In this document: piece after piece, positions 18,180 to 30,315 of the stretch
Layout: every line of letters starts with the position of its first letter
How positions within the stretch are numbered: the stretch's first letter is position 1
Assembly (NCBI GenBank): GCA_947483555.1
Contig: CANKMW010000044.1
Location: 1-64,000 of the forward strand
Direction: 5' to 3'
Length of the DNA stretch: 64,000 nt
Source of the DNA: Myxococcales bacterium
GTDB taxonomy: Bacteria > Myxococcota_A > Polyangia > Haliangiales > Haliangiaceae
Made by a program: the position numbers and the translations under genes
Notes under the pieces: model-generated
The model's database searches: none
Seen by the model: only the letters and a program-made list of their open reading frames with translations
Told to the model about the DNA's origin: nothing

Positions 18180-18836
18180 ATGCTTAAACTCGCGGTCATC
18201 GTCGGGGGAGCCTTGGCGGGCGGCTGCGTGGATGCGAAGGGGAGCTTCGATCAGTTCGCGGATCGAGTGGGCTTCACTGACGCCAGCACGATCGATCGGC
18301 CGCCGAGCAGCATCTTCGACATCAACGGCACGTTCCTGCTGGCGGCGCATGCCGCGTTCGAGACCGCGAACGATCCGGACCTGTACGTCCAGCTCCTGAT
18401 CACGTGGGATCTGACCGTGACCGGTGACACCGGCACGCTCGACGCCAGCGCCGTGCCGCTGTGCGTGAGCACGGCCTGCACGACGCACCGCTCGATGCTG
18501 CCGCCACCGTTTCTCGACGCCGATCGGCTGGTCGCGGCCGACGGCACGTTCATGGGGCCGATCGTTGGCCTGCTGCCGGGCATGGGCAACCCCTTCAGCG
18601 GCTCCGCGCTGCAGCTCAACGGCATCCTGCAGGCGACGATCATCTCGGCCGATCTGGTGTGCGGGTCGCTGGGCGGTGATGCCGGCGGTCTGTCGCTGAC
18701 CGGCTCGACCTTCGCCGCGATCCGCGTCACCGACACCTCGCCCACCGCCCTGCCGACGCCGATCGCGGCGTGCCCGGATGCGTTGCCGATCGACGCCGGC
18801 GTCGACGCGACGCCGACCGATGCCGCGACCGACTGA
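18180..18836 (+). CDS. Predicted lipoprotein, paralogue 2 of a tandem pair
   Basis: A 218-residue lipoprotein opening MLKLAVIVGGALAGGCVDAK (lipobox AGGC). It is clearly homologous to the gene 73 bp upstream along its whole length (DRPPSSIFDINGTF, FETANDPDLYVQLL, GSTFAAIRVTDTS). It carries an extra Asp/Ala/Thr-rich tail (IDAGVDATPTDAATD), a type of disordered tail common in myxobacterial lipoproteins. It has its own promoter just before the ATG, so the two paralogues can be expressed independently. Function is unknown. Confidence 0.78.
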   Translation: MLKLAVIVGGALAGGCVDAKGSFDQFADRVGFTDASTIDRPPSSIFDINGTFLLAAHAAFETANDPDLYVQLLITWDLTVTGDTGTLDASAVPLCVSTACTTHRSMLPPPFLDADRLVAADGTFMGPIVGLLPGMGNPFSGSALQLNGILQATIISADLVCGSLGGDAGGLSLTGSTFAAIRVTDTSPTALPTPIAACPDALPIDAGVDATPTDAATD

Positions 18837-18861
18837 CCGGTTCGCCGGGTTCCAGGCGACC

Positions 18862-18953
18862 GCGCTGACGATCGCCAGCAGCTGATCGGCCTCGAGATTC
18901 CCGACGGCGACGGCCAGCACCTCTGCGGGCTGAATGACGATCGCGCCGGGGCG
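18862..18953 (-). pseudogene. Biotinyl-domain C-terminal remnant
   Basis: On the minus strand one frame reads PAEVLAVAVG-NLEADQLLAIVSA. This closely matches the last residues of the carboxylase alpha subunit encoded at 23406-25409 (VGVGDQVEADQLLAVVTAA), including at nucleotide level over EADQLLA. There is no start codon, no biotinylation motif and no continuation, so it appears to be a decayed duplicate of a biotinyl-domain gene end. It lies in the 319-bp space between the second lipoprotein gene and the DUF4157 gene, which otherwise holds nothing recognisable. Confidence 0.45.
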
Positions 18954-19155
18954 ACGAGAGGTGCGGTCCGAGGGTGGCAGCGCGGCGAGATCATTGATAT
19001 TCGGTGCTCGACGAACACAGCCCGATTCCAGGGAACGCCTGCCCGATCGCGCTCGTATCTTGAGAGAACCGACGCGCAAAAAATAATCCGCAACCGCCGT
19101 GCCCGCCCTCCGACAAGACGGTCGTGAAGGCCCAGGACCGGGCACCGATTCGCTC

Positions 19156-22100
19156 ATGAACCAGCACCGCGACCCACCCGACGGCGACCGAGCGCACAGC
19201 ACGGCGCCGACGGGCGACGCGTCGTCGGCATCGCCGGCGCGCGACGGCGGCGGTCCGACGACGCGCAGCCTGCCGGCGCGCCCCGGGCGCGCGCTGCCAC
19301 CATCGGCCGATGACGCCACCACCGCCCGGATGGCCGCGAAGTCGAGGGCGGCGGCGGTCATTCACCGCAGGAACGATCGCGCCAATTTCAGCTGGGGCGA
19401 ACCCGAGCCCGGGGATGCCGAGGACGACAGCGAAGTCCTCGATGGCGATGCCGCTGGTGAGGCCCACGAAAACGACGACGAGCCAGCGGCCGCCGGCGAT
19501 CCGGTCACGGACGCCCTCATGCGCGAGGCCGGCGAGCCCTTGGTCGACGCGGCCAGCTACAGCGACGACATCGGCGCCGACGTCGCCGGCGCGCGGGTGG
19601 TGACCGGCCCGGGCGCGGAATCCGCCGCGGCGGCGGTCGACGCCCGCGCCTTTACCGTCGGCGATCGCGTCTTCATGGGCGCGGGCGAGAGCCCGACCGA
19701 CCGGGCGCTGATGGGTCACGAGCTCACCCACGTCGCCCAGCAGCAAGACGCCGCGGCGCCGGTCGACCTGAGCGCGCTGGCGGTCACCTCACCGACCGAC
19801 GCCCGCGAGCACGAGGCCGACGGCGCGGCCGCGCCCACGCCCGGCCCGCTCGAGATCGCGCGCACGCCACGCGGCGTGCGCACCGGAGCCACCCGGAACA
19901 TGGGTGCGCGGGTGAAGGCGCTGGAGGACAGGTCCGACAGCGAGCTGCGCGCGCTCAAGGCCGACCTGACGGCACGGCTCAGCGGCACGCTCGGCCGCCA
20001 GGAGCGCCGCGACCTCGCCCACGAGCGCGACGCGATCGAGTGGGCCGAGTACCAGCACCAGCTCGAACGTGGCGAGTCCGGTCGCGCCGGCAGCCACACG
20101 CGGGAGCTCGACGCCGCCCAGGCCGCGGGCAGGCGCCATGGCGTCGGCGCCACCAGCATCGGCGCCCGCGCCCAGCTCGAGGGCGCGTACCGCACCGGCG
20201 GTGACCACGGCGCGCTGACGACCAAGGCGGCGCTGGGCATGCGCGGAGGCAATCTGGAGCAGAGGCTTGCGCTCGAGGGTCAGCACGCCGCGATCGGCGC
20301 CGAAGCGACCACGTTCAAGGCCGAGTTCCGCGAGCAGGCCCGCCACACCGCGATGGGCATGCTGGACCAGAGCTCCGTGGAGATCGAGGCCGCGCTGGCG
20401 CAACACGGCTTCGTCGGCGGCAAGCACCGCCTGTTCGACGCGGCCGACGGCTATAATCGCGATCCTGGCAAGCTCGACCAGCTGATCGCCGACTGGCGCG
20501 GGCTCAGCGACGGCAGGGAGCGCGCCACCGAGAAGCGCAAGGGTGACCAGGAACAGGCCAACCTCGCCCTCCTCGTCAAGGAGCTGCGCAAGCTTCAGGC
20601 CGAGGCCGACCGGCTCGAGCGCGACGAGAAGAACTTCACCGAAGCCGACTGGGCTCACCGCGATGCCATCGAGGGCGCACGGACGTCGACGTCGGTGCGG
20701 GCCCTGCTCGCCGATGCCTGGGTCGCGGCCGAGATCGAGCATCCGATCCTGATGGCCTTCCGCCATGAGAAGCACGGCGCCGACGCCGACCGCCTGGGCG
20801 GGATGACCAGCCAGGGCGCCGGCATGGAGCAGTCGATCCTGCGCCAGGCCATCCCCAAGCTCGGCAACATCCTCCGGACGCGGGCCGCGATCAGGACCGA
20901 CCAGCTCGATCCGCTGCGCATGGGCCCGGTGGTCGAGCTGACCAAGCAGCAGATGCACGTGCCACCCGGCTCGGTGCGGGCCGCGGCCGCCAAGGAGCTC
21001 TACGAGGCCGCCAACCAGGGCTCGCTCGCCGACTCGGTGCTGAGCGCGCTCAGCATCGCGCTGTCGGTGGTGTCGTTCGTGCCCGGCGTCGGTCTCGGCG
21101 CGAAGGCGGCGGCCGAGGCCGTCAGCCTGGCGATCGAGCTCCGCGCCCAGGTCAACGAGTACAAGGAGTGGAAGGTCGCGGGCGTCGCCAGCAACACCGC
21201 CCTCGACATGGCCAGGTCGGTCTCGACGTACGCACCCGAGCTGCGGCCGCTCTGGCTCCGGCTCGCCGTTGGCGGCGCCAGCGCCGCCAGCCTGAAGCAG
21301 CTGCTGGCGCTGCGCGCCAAGCTCACGGCCGCCCGCGCCGCTGCCAGCGCCGCCGACGACGTGCTGCGCGAGCTCGACGAGCTCGGCGCCAAGCACGGAG
21401 TCAAGGGCCTCGGCGACGAGGTCGACAACGCCGGCGGCCAGGCGGCACGTGCCGAGCCACGGCCGACCACCGACGGCCAGGGGGCGCATCCGGCTGGCCC
21501 GCCGCCGAAGCAGATCGAGCTGGGCGGGCCGCCGCCGAAGCAACTCGGAGAAGGCACTGGTCCGGCAGGCACCGTCGAGAGCACAGGCAACGCGTTCCCG
21601 TCGGCAGGGACCTTCGCCCCGCACGACGAAGCGCCGATCCGCGCACTGATGGAGCGGCACTACCCGCACAACAAGAAGCACCGGATCGGGAAATCGATCG
21701 CAGCGCTGAAGACCTCACCCTACGGTGCCGATCTGAGCCGGATGCTCCAGGACCCGCGACTCCAGGCCTGCGAAGGGTTCGATGACGCCGTCGGCCGACT
21801 GTTGCCTGCGACCGTGGCGGACCACGAAGGGCTCCTGGCCGAGCTGCTCGAGGCCCAGCGCATGCTTGACACCCCGGCCAACAGGGGCAAGAAACTCGCA
21901 CTCGGGAGGAAATCGTTGGGAACCAGACGCGGAGGCCCAGGTCACTTCGACGCCGACGTCGCCGTTCTCGATGCTCAGGGCAACATGGAACTCGCGACGC
22001 AGGTGTATCGCCCGAGGACCACCGACCTCGACAAGGCACTCGACGAGGGACTGGAGAAGGGCCGAGAACAACTGACGGATGCACCCGCATCGAGCCGACG

Positions 22101-22254
22101 GGTGGTGATCTACCTGAGGGAGGGCAGCATCCAGGACGTGAACAAGCGTGCCGAACGGCTGTCGGGCCGTGTGAAGAAATTCGGCATCGAGGTCGAGGTG
22201 GTCGCCGCCGACGGACGCCGCGTGCTGTACACCCCCGCAACAGAGGCATCGTGA
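19156..22254 (+). CDS. DUF4157 polymorphic-toxin-like protein with C-terminal putative toxin domain
   Basis: A 1032-residue protein. The N-terminal 140 residues are low-complexity and charged. A DUF4157 (eCIS core) domain follows, with AFTVGDRVFMGAGESPTD and the zincin-like HELTHVAQQQ (His188). Residues about 230-650 are rich in charged helices (probable coiled coil). A hydrophobic segment lies near 640-665 (ALSIALSVVSFVPGVGLGA). A Pro-rich tandem linker (PPPKQIELGG, PPPKQLGEG) near 783-800 precedes a distinct ~220-residue C-terminal domain containing HFDADVAVLDAQGNMELATQ, which could be nuclease-like. This is the layout of an exported toxin. The next gene overlaps its stop by 4 bp. ATG 19156 is preferred; GTG 19099 in the same frame is possible. 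Confidence 0.8.
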   Translation: MNQHRDPPDGDRAHSTAPTGDASSASPARDGGGPTTRSLPARPGRALPPSADDATTARMAAKSRAAAVIHRRNDRANFSWGEPEPGDAEDDSEVLDGDAAGEAHENDDEPAAAGDPVTDALMREAGEPLVDAASYSDDIGADVAGARVVTGPGAESAAAAVDARAFTVGDRVFMGAGESPTDRALMGHELTHVAQQQDAAAPVDLSALAVTSPTDAREHEADGAAAPTPGPLEIARTPRGVRTGATRNMGARVKALEDRSDSELRALKADLTARLSGTLGRQERRDLAHERDAIEWAEYQHQLERGESGRAGSHTRELDAAQAAGRRHGVGATSIGARAQLEGAYRTGGDHGALTTKAALGMRGGNLEQRLALEGQHAAIGAEATTFKAEFREQARHTAMGMLDQSSVEIEAALAQHGFVGGKHRLFDAADGYNRDPGKLDQLIADWRGLSDGRERATEKRKGDQEQANLALLVKELRKLQAEADRLERDEKNFTEADWAHRDAIEGARTSTSVRALLADAWVAAEIEHPILMAFRHEKHGADADRLGGMTSQGAGMEQSILRQAIPKLGNILRTRAAIRTDQLDPLRMGPVVELTKQQMHVPPGSVRAAAAKELYEAANQGSLADSVLSALSIALSVVSFVPGVGLGAKAAAEAVSLAIELRAQVNEYKEWKVAGVASNTALDMARSVSTYAPELRPLWLRLAVGGASAASLKQLLALRAKLTAARAAASAADDVLRELDELGAKHGVKGLGDEVDNAGGQAARAEPRPTTDGQGAHPAGPPPKQIELGGPPPKQLGEGTGPAGTVESTGNAFPSAGTFAPHDEAPIRALMERHYPHNKKHRIGKSIAALKTSPYGADLSRMLQDPRLQACEGFDDAVGRLLPATVADHEGLLAELLEAQRMLDTPANRGKKLALGRKSLGTRRGGPGHFDADVAVLDAQGNMELATQVYRPRTTDLDKALDEGLEKGREQLTDAPASSRRVVIYLREGSIQDVNKRAERLSGRVKKFGIEVEVVAADGRRVLYTPATEAS

Positions 22255-22913
22255 TCATCCATCGAGGGACAGATTCAATCGGCGACTGGTGGTTTCCCTC
22301 CCGGGACGCCGTGCCACGACCGTCAACAGAACGAGATGAATTCACCTGGGCGACGGCGCAGCTGCCAGCCGTGCTGAGGGCGCTGGGTGACGGAGAGCTG
22401 CTGGTGCCAGAGCGGCTCGTCATTGACTTTCCGCGGACGCGCTCCGCTGGCGTGCCCGCGAAGCTCGAGTGCGAGGTCGCGTCAGCGCTGGCCATTCAGG
22501 CGATCCTCGAAGACATCGCTCGCGACTGGCCCGACGTCATCCCGAACGGAGTCGACATTCGAGGCTCGGGATTGATCCTCACCGGGAACGTAGGTCGCCG
22601 TCTTCCCGACGTCGTGGGAGTGCGTGCCCTGATGCTGATGGGGGCCAGCATCTGGGTCTCGACATGGTGCGACGCCTGGCTACCCTACGACCTTCGTGGA
22701 CGCGCCCAGCCCGAGATCCGGGCGCTCAACGCCCCGCGGTTGAAGGCGGCGCTTGAGGAGATGGAGAAAGCGATCGGGTTCACGGCCGTCACGGGCCAGT
22801 CCAGGTTCAGTCTCCCTGACGGCCACTATCTGAACAACCCGCTCGACATCGACGGCGAACCACTCGACCTGGACTTGTTTGGCTACGACGACTCGTGGAT
22901 CGTCGCAGAGTAG
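22251..22913 (+). CDS. Putative immunity protein paired with the DUF4157 protein
   Basis: A 220-residue soluble, acidic protein opening MIIHRGTDSIGDWWFPSRDA and ending YDDSWIVAE. No signal peptide or membrane segment is present and no family is recognised. Its GTG start overlaps the TGA of the DUF4157 toxin-like gene (GTGA), the standard arrangement of a toxin and its cognate immunity gene. Codon use is less GC-biased than in the surrounding housekeeping genes, as is the 3' (toxin-domain) end of its partner, consistent with module exchange. The immunity role is inferred from position, size and charge only. Confidence 0.55.
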   Translation: MIIHRGTDSIGDWWFPSRDAVPRPSTERDEFTWATAQLPAVLRALGDGELLVPERLVIDFPRTRSAGVPAKLECEVASALAIQAILEDIARDWPDVIPNGVDIRGSGLILTGNVGRRLPDVVGVRALMLMGASIWVSTWCDAWLPYDLRGRAQPEIRALNAPRLKAALEEMEKAIGFTAVTGQSRFSLPDGHYLNNPLDIDGEPLDLDLFGYDDSWIVAE

Positions 22914-23079
22914 CAAGGGAGACCACCGACATGTTCGCCGCTTCCGCCGATCTGCCCGAGTGCTCTCGCCAGCACGTCCCACCGACGAGGAATCTTGGGC
23001 GTGCTGGCCATGACTCGCGACCGCGATCGAACTTGGCGGACATAAGGCGCCTCGCCGTTGACGCTTGCCCCGGGAGGCC

Positions 23080-23337
23080 GAACCTGGTAGCTCCGGTCCG
23101 TTCGCCGCCAGCCTGGGCCAGTACGACGTGCCTGACAGCACCACCCTCAGCCCCGGTACCTACTGGCTGGCCATCAAGCTCAGCGACATGGTCTCGCTCA
23201 GCCAGACGACGGCGGCGGTGGCGGATGCGTACTGCAACAAGATGCACACCTGGGCGACCCCGCTGCCCACGAGCTGGGGAGCCGCCACCTGCTTTGCCTG
23301 GTACCAGTACAACATCTACCTCGTCACCTACCGCTGA
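23080..23337 (+). pseudogene. C-terminal remnant of a secreted protein
   Basis: The frame ending in TGA at 23335-23337 contains SLGQYDVPDSTTLSPGTYWL, then Cys-containing CNKMHTWATPLPTSW and ends WYQYNIYLVTYR. The T-L-x-P-G-T-Y-W-L pattern, the ALP/PLPTS-W step and an aromatic last strand resemble a C-terminal beta-domain found on secreted myxobacterial proteins. No ATG or GTG start with a signal peptide precedes it; the upstream ~150 bp have no coding character. Best read as the surviving 3' end of a broken gene. Bases 22914-23079 hold nothing I can name. Confidence 0.45.
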
Positions 23338-23405
23338 CCGGCGAGGGCGGCTTTCACTCGGTCAGGGGCGTTCTCGCCGCTGAACCACATGCGGTGGACC
23401 GAGCG

Positions 23406-25409
<2,004 letters not shown>

Positions 25410-25428
25410 GATCGTGACGATGGTCGGC

Positions 25429-27042
<1,614 letters not shown>

Positions 27043-27158
27043 GTGTCCCCGGAGTACCTCTGGCGCGCACTCTATCCCGGAACCCCGCTGCGACGGCGCG
27101 CGGGTAAGCCGATGTTGGCTCGAGGATGCGCTTGATTTACCCGGCCGGCGGACGCCAC

Positions 27159-27920
27159 ATGTCAGCCATGCGTGAGCTCGCCCTCGTCACCCTCGTCCTC
27201 GGTCCCCTGGTCGCCTGCGGCGGCTCGTCGACCACGCCGGCGATCGGCAACAGCGGAGGACCGGGCTCGATCGGCCCGGCGCCGACCATCGCGTGGTCGG
27301 GCGGCATCCCGGCCGATCAGGCCGGCGAGTTCACGACCACCGGGTTGCCGGCGGTCGCCGCCGACGGCTCGCGGGTGATCGCCGCCTGGCGGCGCGAGGA
27401 CGGCGGCCGCGGCATGCCGAACTTGACGCTGGTGGTGCGCGATCGCACCGACACCGAGGTCCACGCCCAGGTGGTGCTGGCCGCCGATGCCGCCGAAGCC
27501 ACGACCGCCGCGCCCGAGCTCGGCGACCACAACGCGTACCTGGCGCAGACCAACGTCGAGATCGGCTGGATGCCGCTGCGCCCCGCCGCGCTCACCGCCG
27601 GCGGCGAAGGCGACGGCTTCATCGACGCCAGCACCTGGGACGCCAGCGACGGCGACGTCGGGCTGCACTTCGACCAGGACGGTCACCTGGTGATCGAGCA
27701 GCGGGGCACCGTGGTCGTCGATCGCCTGATGTCGACCTGGCTGGCCGCCGACCGCCCGATGTACGAGGGCGCGCCGCCCGACGAGATCTGTCACAACCCG
27801 GCCGCCCTCACCGAGGCGTTTCTCGACGGTGGCCGTCGGCTGGTGCTGGTCCGCACCGCGTTTCGTGGCACCGACACCTGCTGGGAGCCCGACGGCGAGT
27901 ACCACGTCGTGTCGTGGTGA
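27159..27920 (+). CDS. Predicted lipoprotein, about 253 aa
   Basis: The ATG at 27159 opens MSAMRELALVTLVLGPLVAC, a lipoprotein signal peptide with lipobox LVAC, followed by GGSSTTPAIGNSGG, a flexible linker. The mature protein is acidic with two cysteines near the C end (EICHNPAA, DTCWEPDG). No known domain was found. A start three codons downstream (27168) would also leave a full signal peptide. It stands alone between the carboxylase operon and a copper-monooxygenase-like gene, and is convergent with the latter. Confidence 0.75.
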   Translation: MSAMRELALVTLVLGPLVACGGSSTTPAIGNSGGPGSIGPAPTIAWSGGIPADQAGEFTTTGLPAVAADGSRVIAAWRREDGGRGMPNLTLVVRDRTDTEVHAQVVLAADAAEATTAAPELGDHNAYLAQTNVEIGWMPLRPAALTAGGEGDGFIDASTWDASDGDVGLHFDQDGHLVIEQRGTVVVDRLMSTWLAADRPMYEGAPPDEICHNPAALTEAFLDGGRRLVLVRTAFRGTDTCWEPDGEYHVVSW

Positions 27921-27968
27921 GCGCCGCGTGAGGTGGAACGCGCGCCGCGATCGCCGGGCTGACCGCGG

Positions 27969-28853
27969 CTACCGCGTGCACTGGACTCCGGCCGGCGGCG
28001 GATAGACGTACAGCACGGCAAAGCACATCTCGGCTTCGCTGCTCTCGCCGAAGGTGACGGTGCGGCCAGTGGAGTTGACGTAGGTGCACTCGACCACCAG
28101 CCGGTCGCCTCGGGTCACGTCGACGACCGGCGCGATCGGGTGGACGAGCTGGCGATCGAACGCGAAGTCCTCGTCGAGCAGCGTCCGCGCGCCGGCCGCG
28201 CTCTGGTGGGTCACCGTCATGTGGACGCCGAGCTGGTGCATGTGCGGGACCAACCCGAACACCGTCGACGGTCCCGGGGCGGTGCAGGTGCCGGTCTGGG
28301 TGGTGCGCCCGACGTCGACGGTGAGGCCGTCGGCCTTGCCGGCGAGCACGACGCCGGCCTCGTGGGTCACGCGATCGGGCGTCACGGTCACGGCGTCGAC
28401 GCCGGAGCGTCCGCTCAGCGGCTCGGACGACGCGTTGTAGAGGTGCAGGTTGAGCAGCAGCTGCTGTCCGGCCAGCACCTTGATGGCGACGCCGTCCGGC
28501 AGCACGTAGGGGTCGGTGCCGAGCCCGGCGCCGTAGACGATCGGCTGTTCGAGCGCGCTCGTGCATTCGCGGTCGCCGTCCGGCGCGTCGGGTGAGCCGA
28601 CCATGAGGACGACGTGGTGGGTGCCCGACGGCGCCACCGGCCGCACCGCCGCCAGCAGCAGGTCCCCAGGCGCCGTCCAGCGCACACATCGGTAGGCCTC
28701 GGTGCCCGGCGCCAGCGTCCAGTCGCCGGCGATGAGGGGCGCGTAGCCGTCGGGATCGGGCCCGCCGTCGACGCCGAGGTCGTCCGGTGGATCGCTGCAG
28801 GCCATGGTGGAGACGACGAGCAAGGACAGCGAGAAGCCAGGGTGTCGGGTCAT
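27969..28853 (-). CDS. Secreted copper type II monooxygenase-like lipoprotein
   Basis: A 294-residue protein opening MTRHPGFSLSLLVVSTMACS (lipobox TMAC). An Asp/Gly linker precedes a PHM-like double beta-domain. Candidate copper ligands are GTHHVVLMV (first domain), NLHLY, PHMHQLGVHM (His-x-His of the second domain) and a Met in EAEMCFAVLYVYP. The family (Cu type II, ascorbate-dependent monooxygenases) hydroxylates carbon using two separate copper sites; myxobacterial members are almost all uncharacterised. It is divergent from a second member that also carries a heme motif (207 bp between starts), so the two probably act together in the periplasm or on the outer membrane. Confidence 0.78.
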   Translation of the reverse strand: MTRHPGFSLSLLVVSTMACSDPPDDLGVDGGPDPDGYAPLIAGDWTLAPGTEAYRCVRWTAPGDLLLAAVRPVAPSGTHHVVLMVGSPDAPDGDRECTSALEQPIVYGAGLGTDPYVLPDGVAIKVLAGQQLLLNLHLYNASSEPLSGRSGVDAVTVTPDRVTHEAGVVLAGKADGLTVDVGRTTQTGTCTAPGPSTVFGLVPHMHQLGVHMTVTHQSAAGARTLLDEDFAFDRQLVHPIAPVVDVTRGDRLVVECTYVNSTGRTVTFGESSEAEMCFAVLYVYPPPAGVQCTR

Positions 28854-29060
28854 GCGCGTCGTCACTGCAGCGCTCGTGCCGTCGACGACCGGACGCAAGG
28901 CGGCGTTCCGCCGTCGAGCCAGCTGGCGGGTGACCGCTCGACCGGACGCCTCGACCGGGTGAGCGGACGACACCACGCCGAAGCCCGCGCCGGGGCTGGC
29001 GGCATCGCCGGCACGGCGCCTGCAGCGGCGGCAGGTGGCGACCAACCGCCAAGGAGCCCC

Positions 29061-30284
29061 ATGCGTATCCCATGCTGTCTCTCGGTGTTCGCGCTCGGAG
29101 CCTGCTCGTCGAGCGAGCCGCCGGTCCCGTCGCCCGTGTACTACGGCGAGGTCGACGCGATCCTCGCCGAGAACTGCGTCGACTGTCACGCCGCGGACGA
29201 GGACCGGCTGGCGCCGTTCTCGCTGGCCGGCTACGACGACGCCGTCCTGGCCGCCGAGCACACGCCGATCGCGTTCGCGGTCATGAACCGGATCATGCCC
29301 CCGTACTACGCCGATGACTCCGGCGCCTGCCGCACCTACCACGGCAACCGCTGGCTGACGGATGCGCAGATCAGCACGCTGGTGGCATGGGCCAACGGCG
29401 CGCACGCGGCCGGCGATCCCGCGGACGCGACCCCGCCGCCGCCGCCGCCGCCGGCGCTCGACGGCGTCGAGGCCTGGCTCGATCCCGGCGCCGACTACCT
29501 GCCGACCCAATCGGTCGACGACGAGTACCGCTGCTTCGTCGTCGATCCAGGGCTGGCCGCCGATCAGTTCCTCACCGGGTTCCAGGTCCGGCCCGGCAAC
29601 GGCTCCGTCGTGCATCACGTGATCGTGTTCGCGCTGCCCGACGCGGCGGCCGAGGCCGACGCGCTCGGCCGCGACGCCGGCGATCTCGCGCTGGGGTATC
29701 CGTGCCCGGGCGGTCCGGGACCGGCGTCGGCGTCGTTCCTGATCGGCTGGGCGCCGGGCAACGCGGCGGTGCGGTTCCCGATCGGCACCGGCATCCGCAT
29801 GCTCGGCGGTCGCAGGGTGGTGATGCAGGTCCACTACAACCTCGCCGAGTCCGACCGGCGGGTCGATCGCACCACCGTCGACCTCGCGCTCGCCGCCGCG
29901 GTCGCCGACGAGGCTGCCATCCTGTCGGTGCGCGCCGACGTCGACCTGTTGCCCGGCCAGCCCGACGTCGCCGCCATCGGCGCGCGCGCGCTGCCGCCCG
30001 GCGCCGGTGGGCGCATCTGGGGCGTGGCGATGCACATGCACCAGCGCGGGATCGGGGGCGGGGTGCGTCGGGTGGTCGGCGGCGACGCGTGTCTGCTCGA
30101 CCTGGTCAACTGGAGCTTCCACTGGCAGCACCTGTACTGGTTCGACACGCCGCAGCCGGTCGCCGGCGGCGATCGCCTGGAGGTGACGTGCCACTACGAC
30201 ACCAGCGATGACCGCACCCCGGTACGCTGGGGCGAGGGCACCGGCGACGAGATGTGCCTGGCCTACGTCTACGCGTCGCAGTGA
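29061..30284 (+). CDS. Cytochrome c-like/copper monooxygenase-like fusion lipoprotein
   Basis: A 407-residue lipoprotein. MRIPCCLSVFALGACSSSEP has lipobox LGAC (Cys15). It is followed by a heme c attachment motif CVDCH (residues 39-43) with a possible distal Met in MNRIMPP. A poly-Pro linker (near 130) leads to a PHM-like copper monooxygenase module: VVHHVIVFALP, MQVHYN, MHMHQRG and DEMCLAYVY. The heme domain could feed electrons to the copper sites. A clear AAGGAG ribosome binding site lies at 29051-29056. It is divergent from another copper-monooxygenase-like gene and tandem with the FHA-sigma54 activator gene, 31 bp downstream. Confidence 0.8.
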   Translation: MRIPCCLSVFALGACSSSEPPVPSPVYYGEVDAILAENCVDCHAADEDRLAPFSLAGYDDAVLAAEHTPIAFAVMNRIMPPYYADDSGACRTYHGNRWLTDAQISTLVAWANGAHAAGDPADATPPPPPPPALDGVEAWLDPGADYLPTQSVDDEYRCFVVDPGLAADQFLTGFQVRPGNGSVVHHVIVFALPDAAAEADALGRDAGDLALGYPCPGGPGPASASFLIGWAPGNAAVRFPIGTGIRMLGGRRVVMQVHYNLAESDRRVDRTTVDLALAAAVADEAAILSVRADVDLLPGQPDVAAIGARALPPGAGGRIWGVAMHMHQRGIGGGVRRVVGGDACLLDLVNWSFHWQHLYWFDTPQPVAGGDRLEVTCHYDTSDDRTPVRWGEGTGDEMCLAYVYASQ

Positions 30285-30315
30285 GCGGCGCGCGGTGGTG
30301 GTATCCTGGCGATGG

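Noticed and set aside
22914..23079. A possible minus-strand transposase or integrase N-terminal frame (MASTPKIPRRWDVLARALG).
   Set aside because: Too short, no catalytic motif, and no inverted repeats; kept only as unexplained sequence beside the remnant at 23080.
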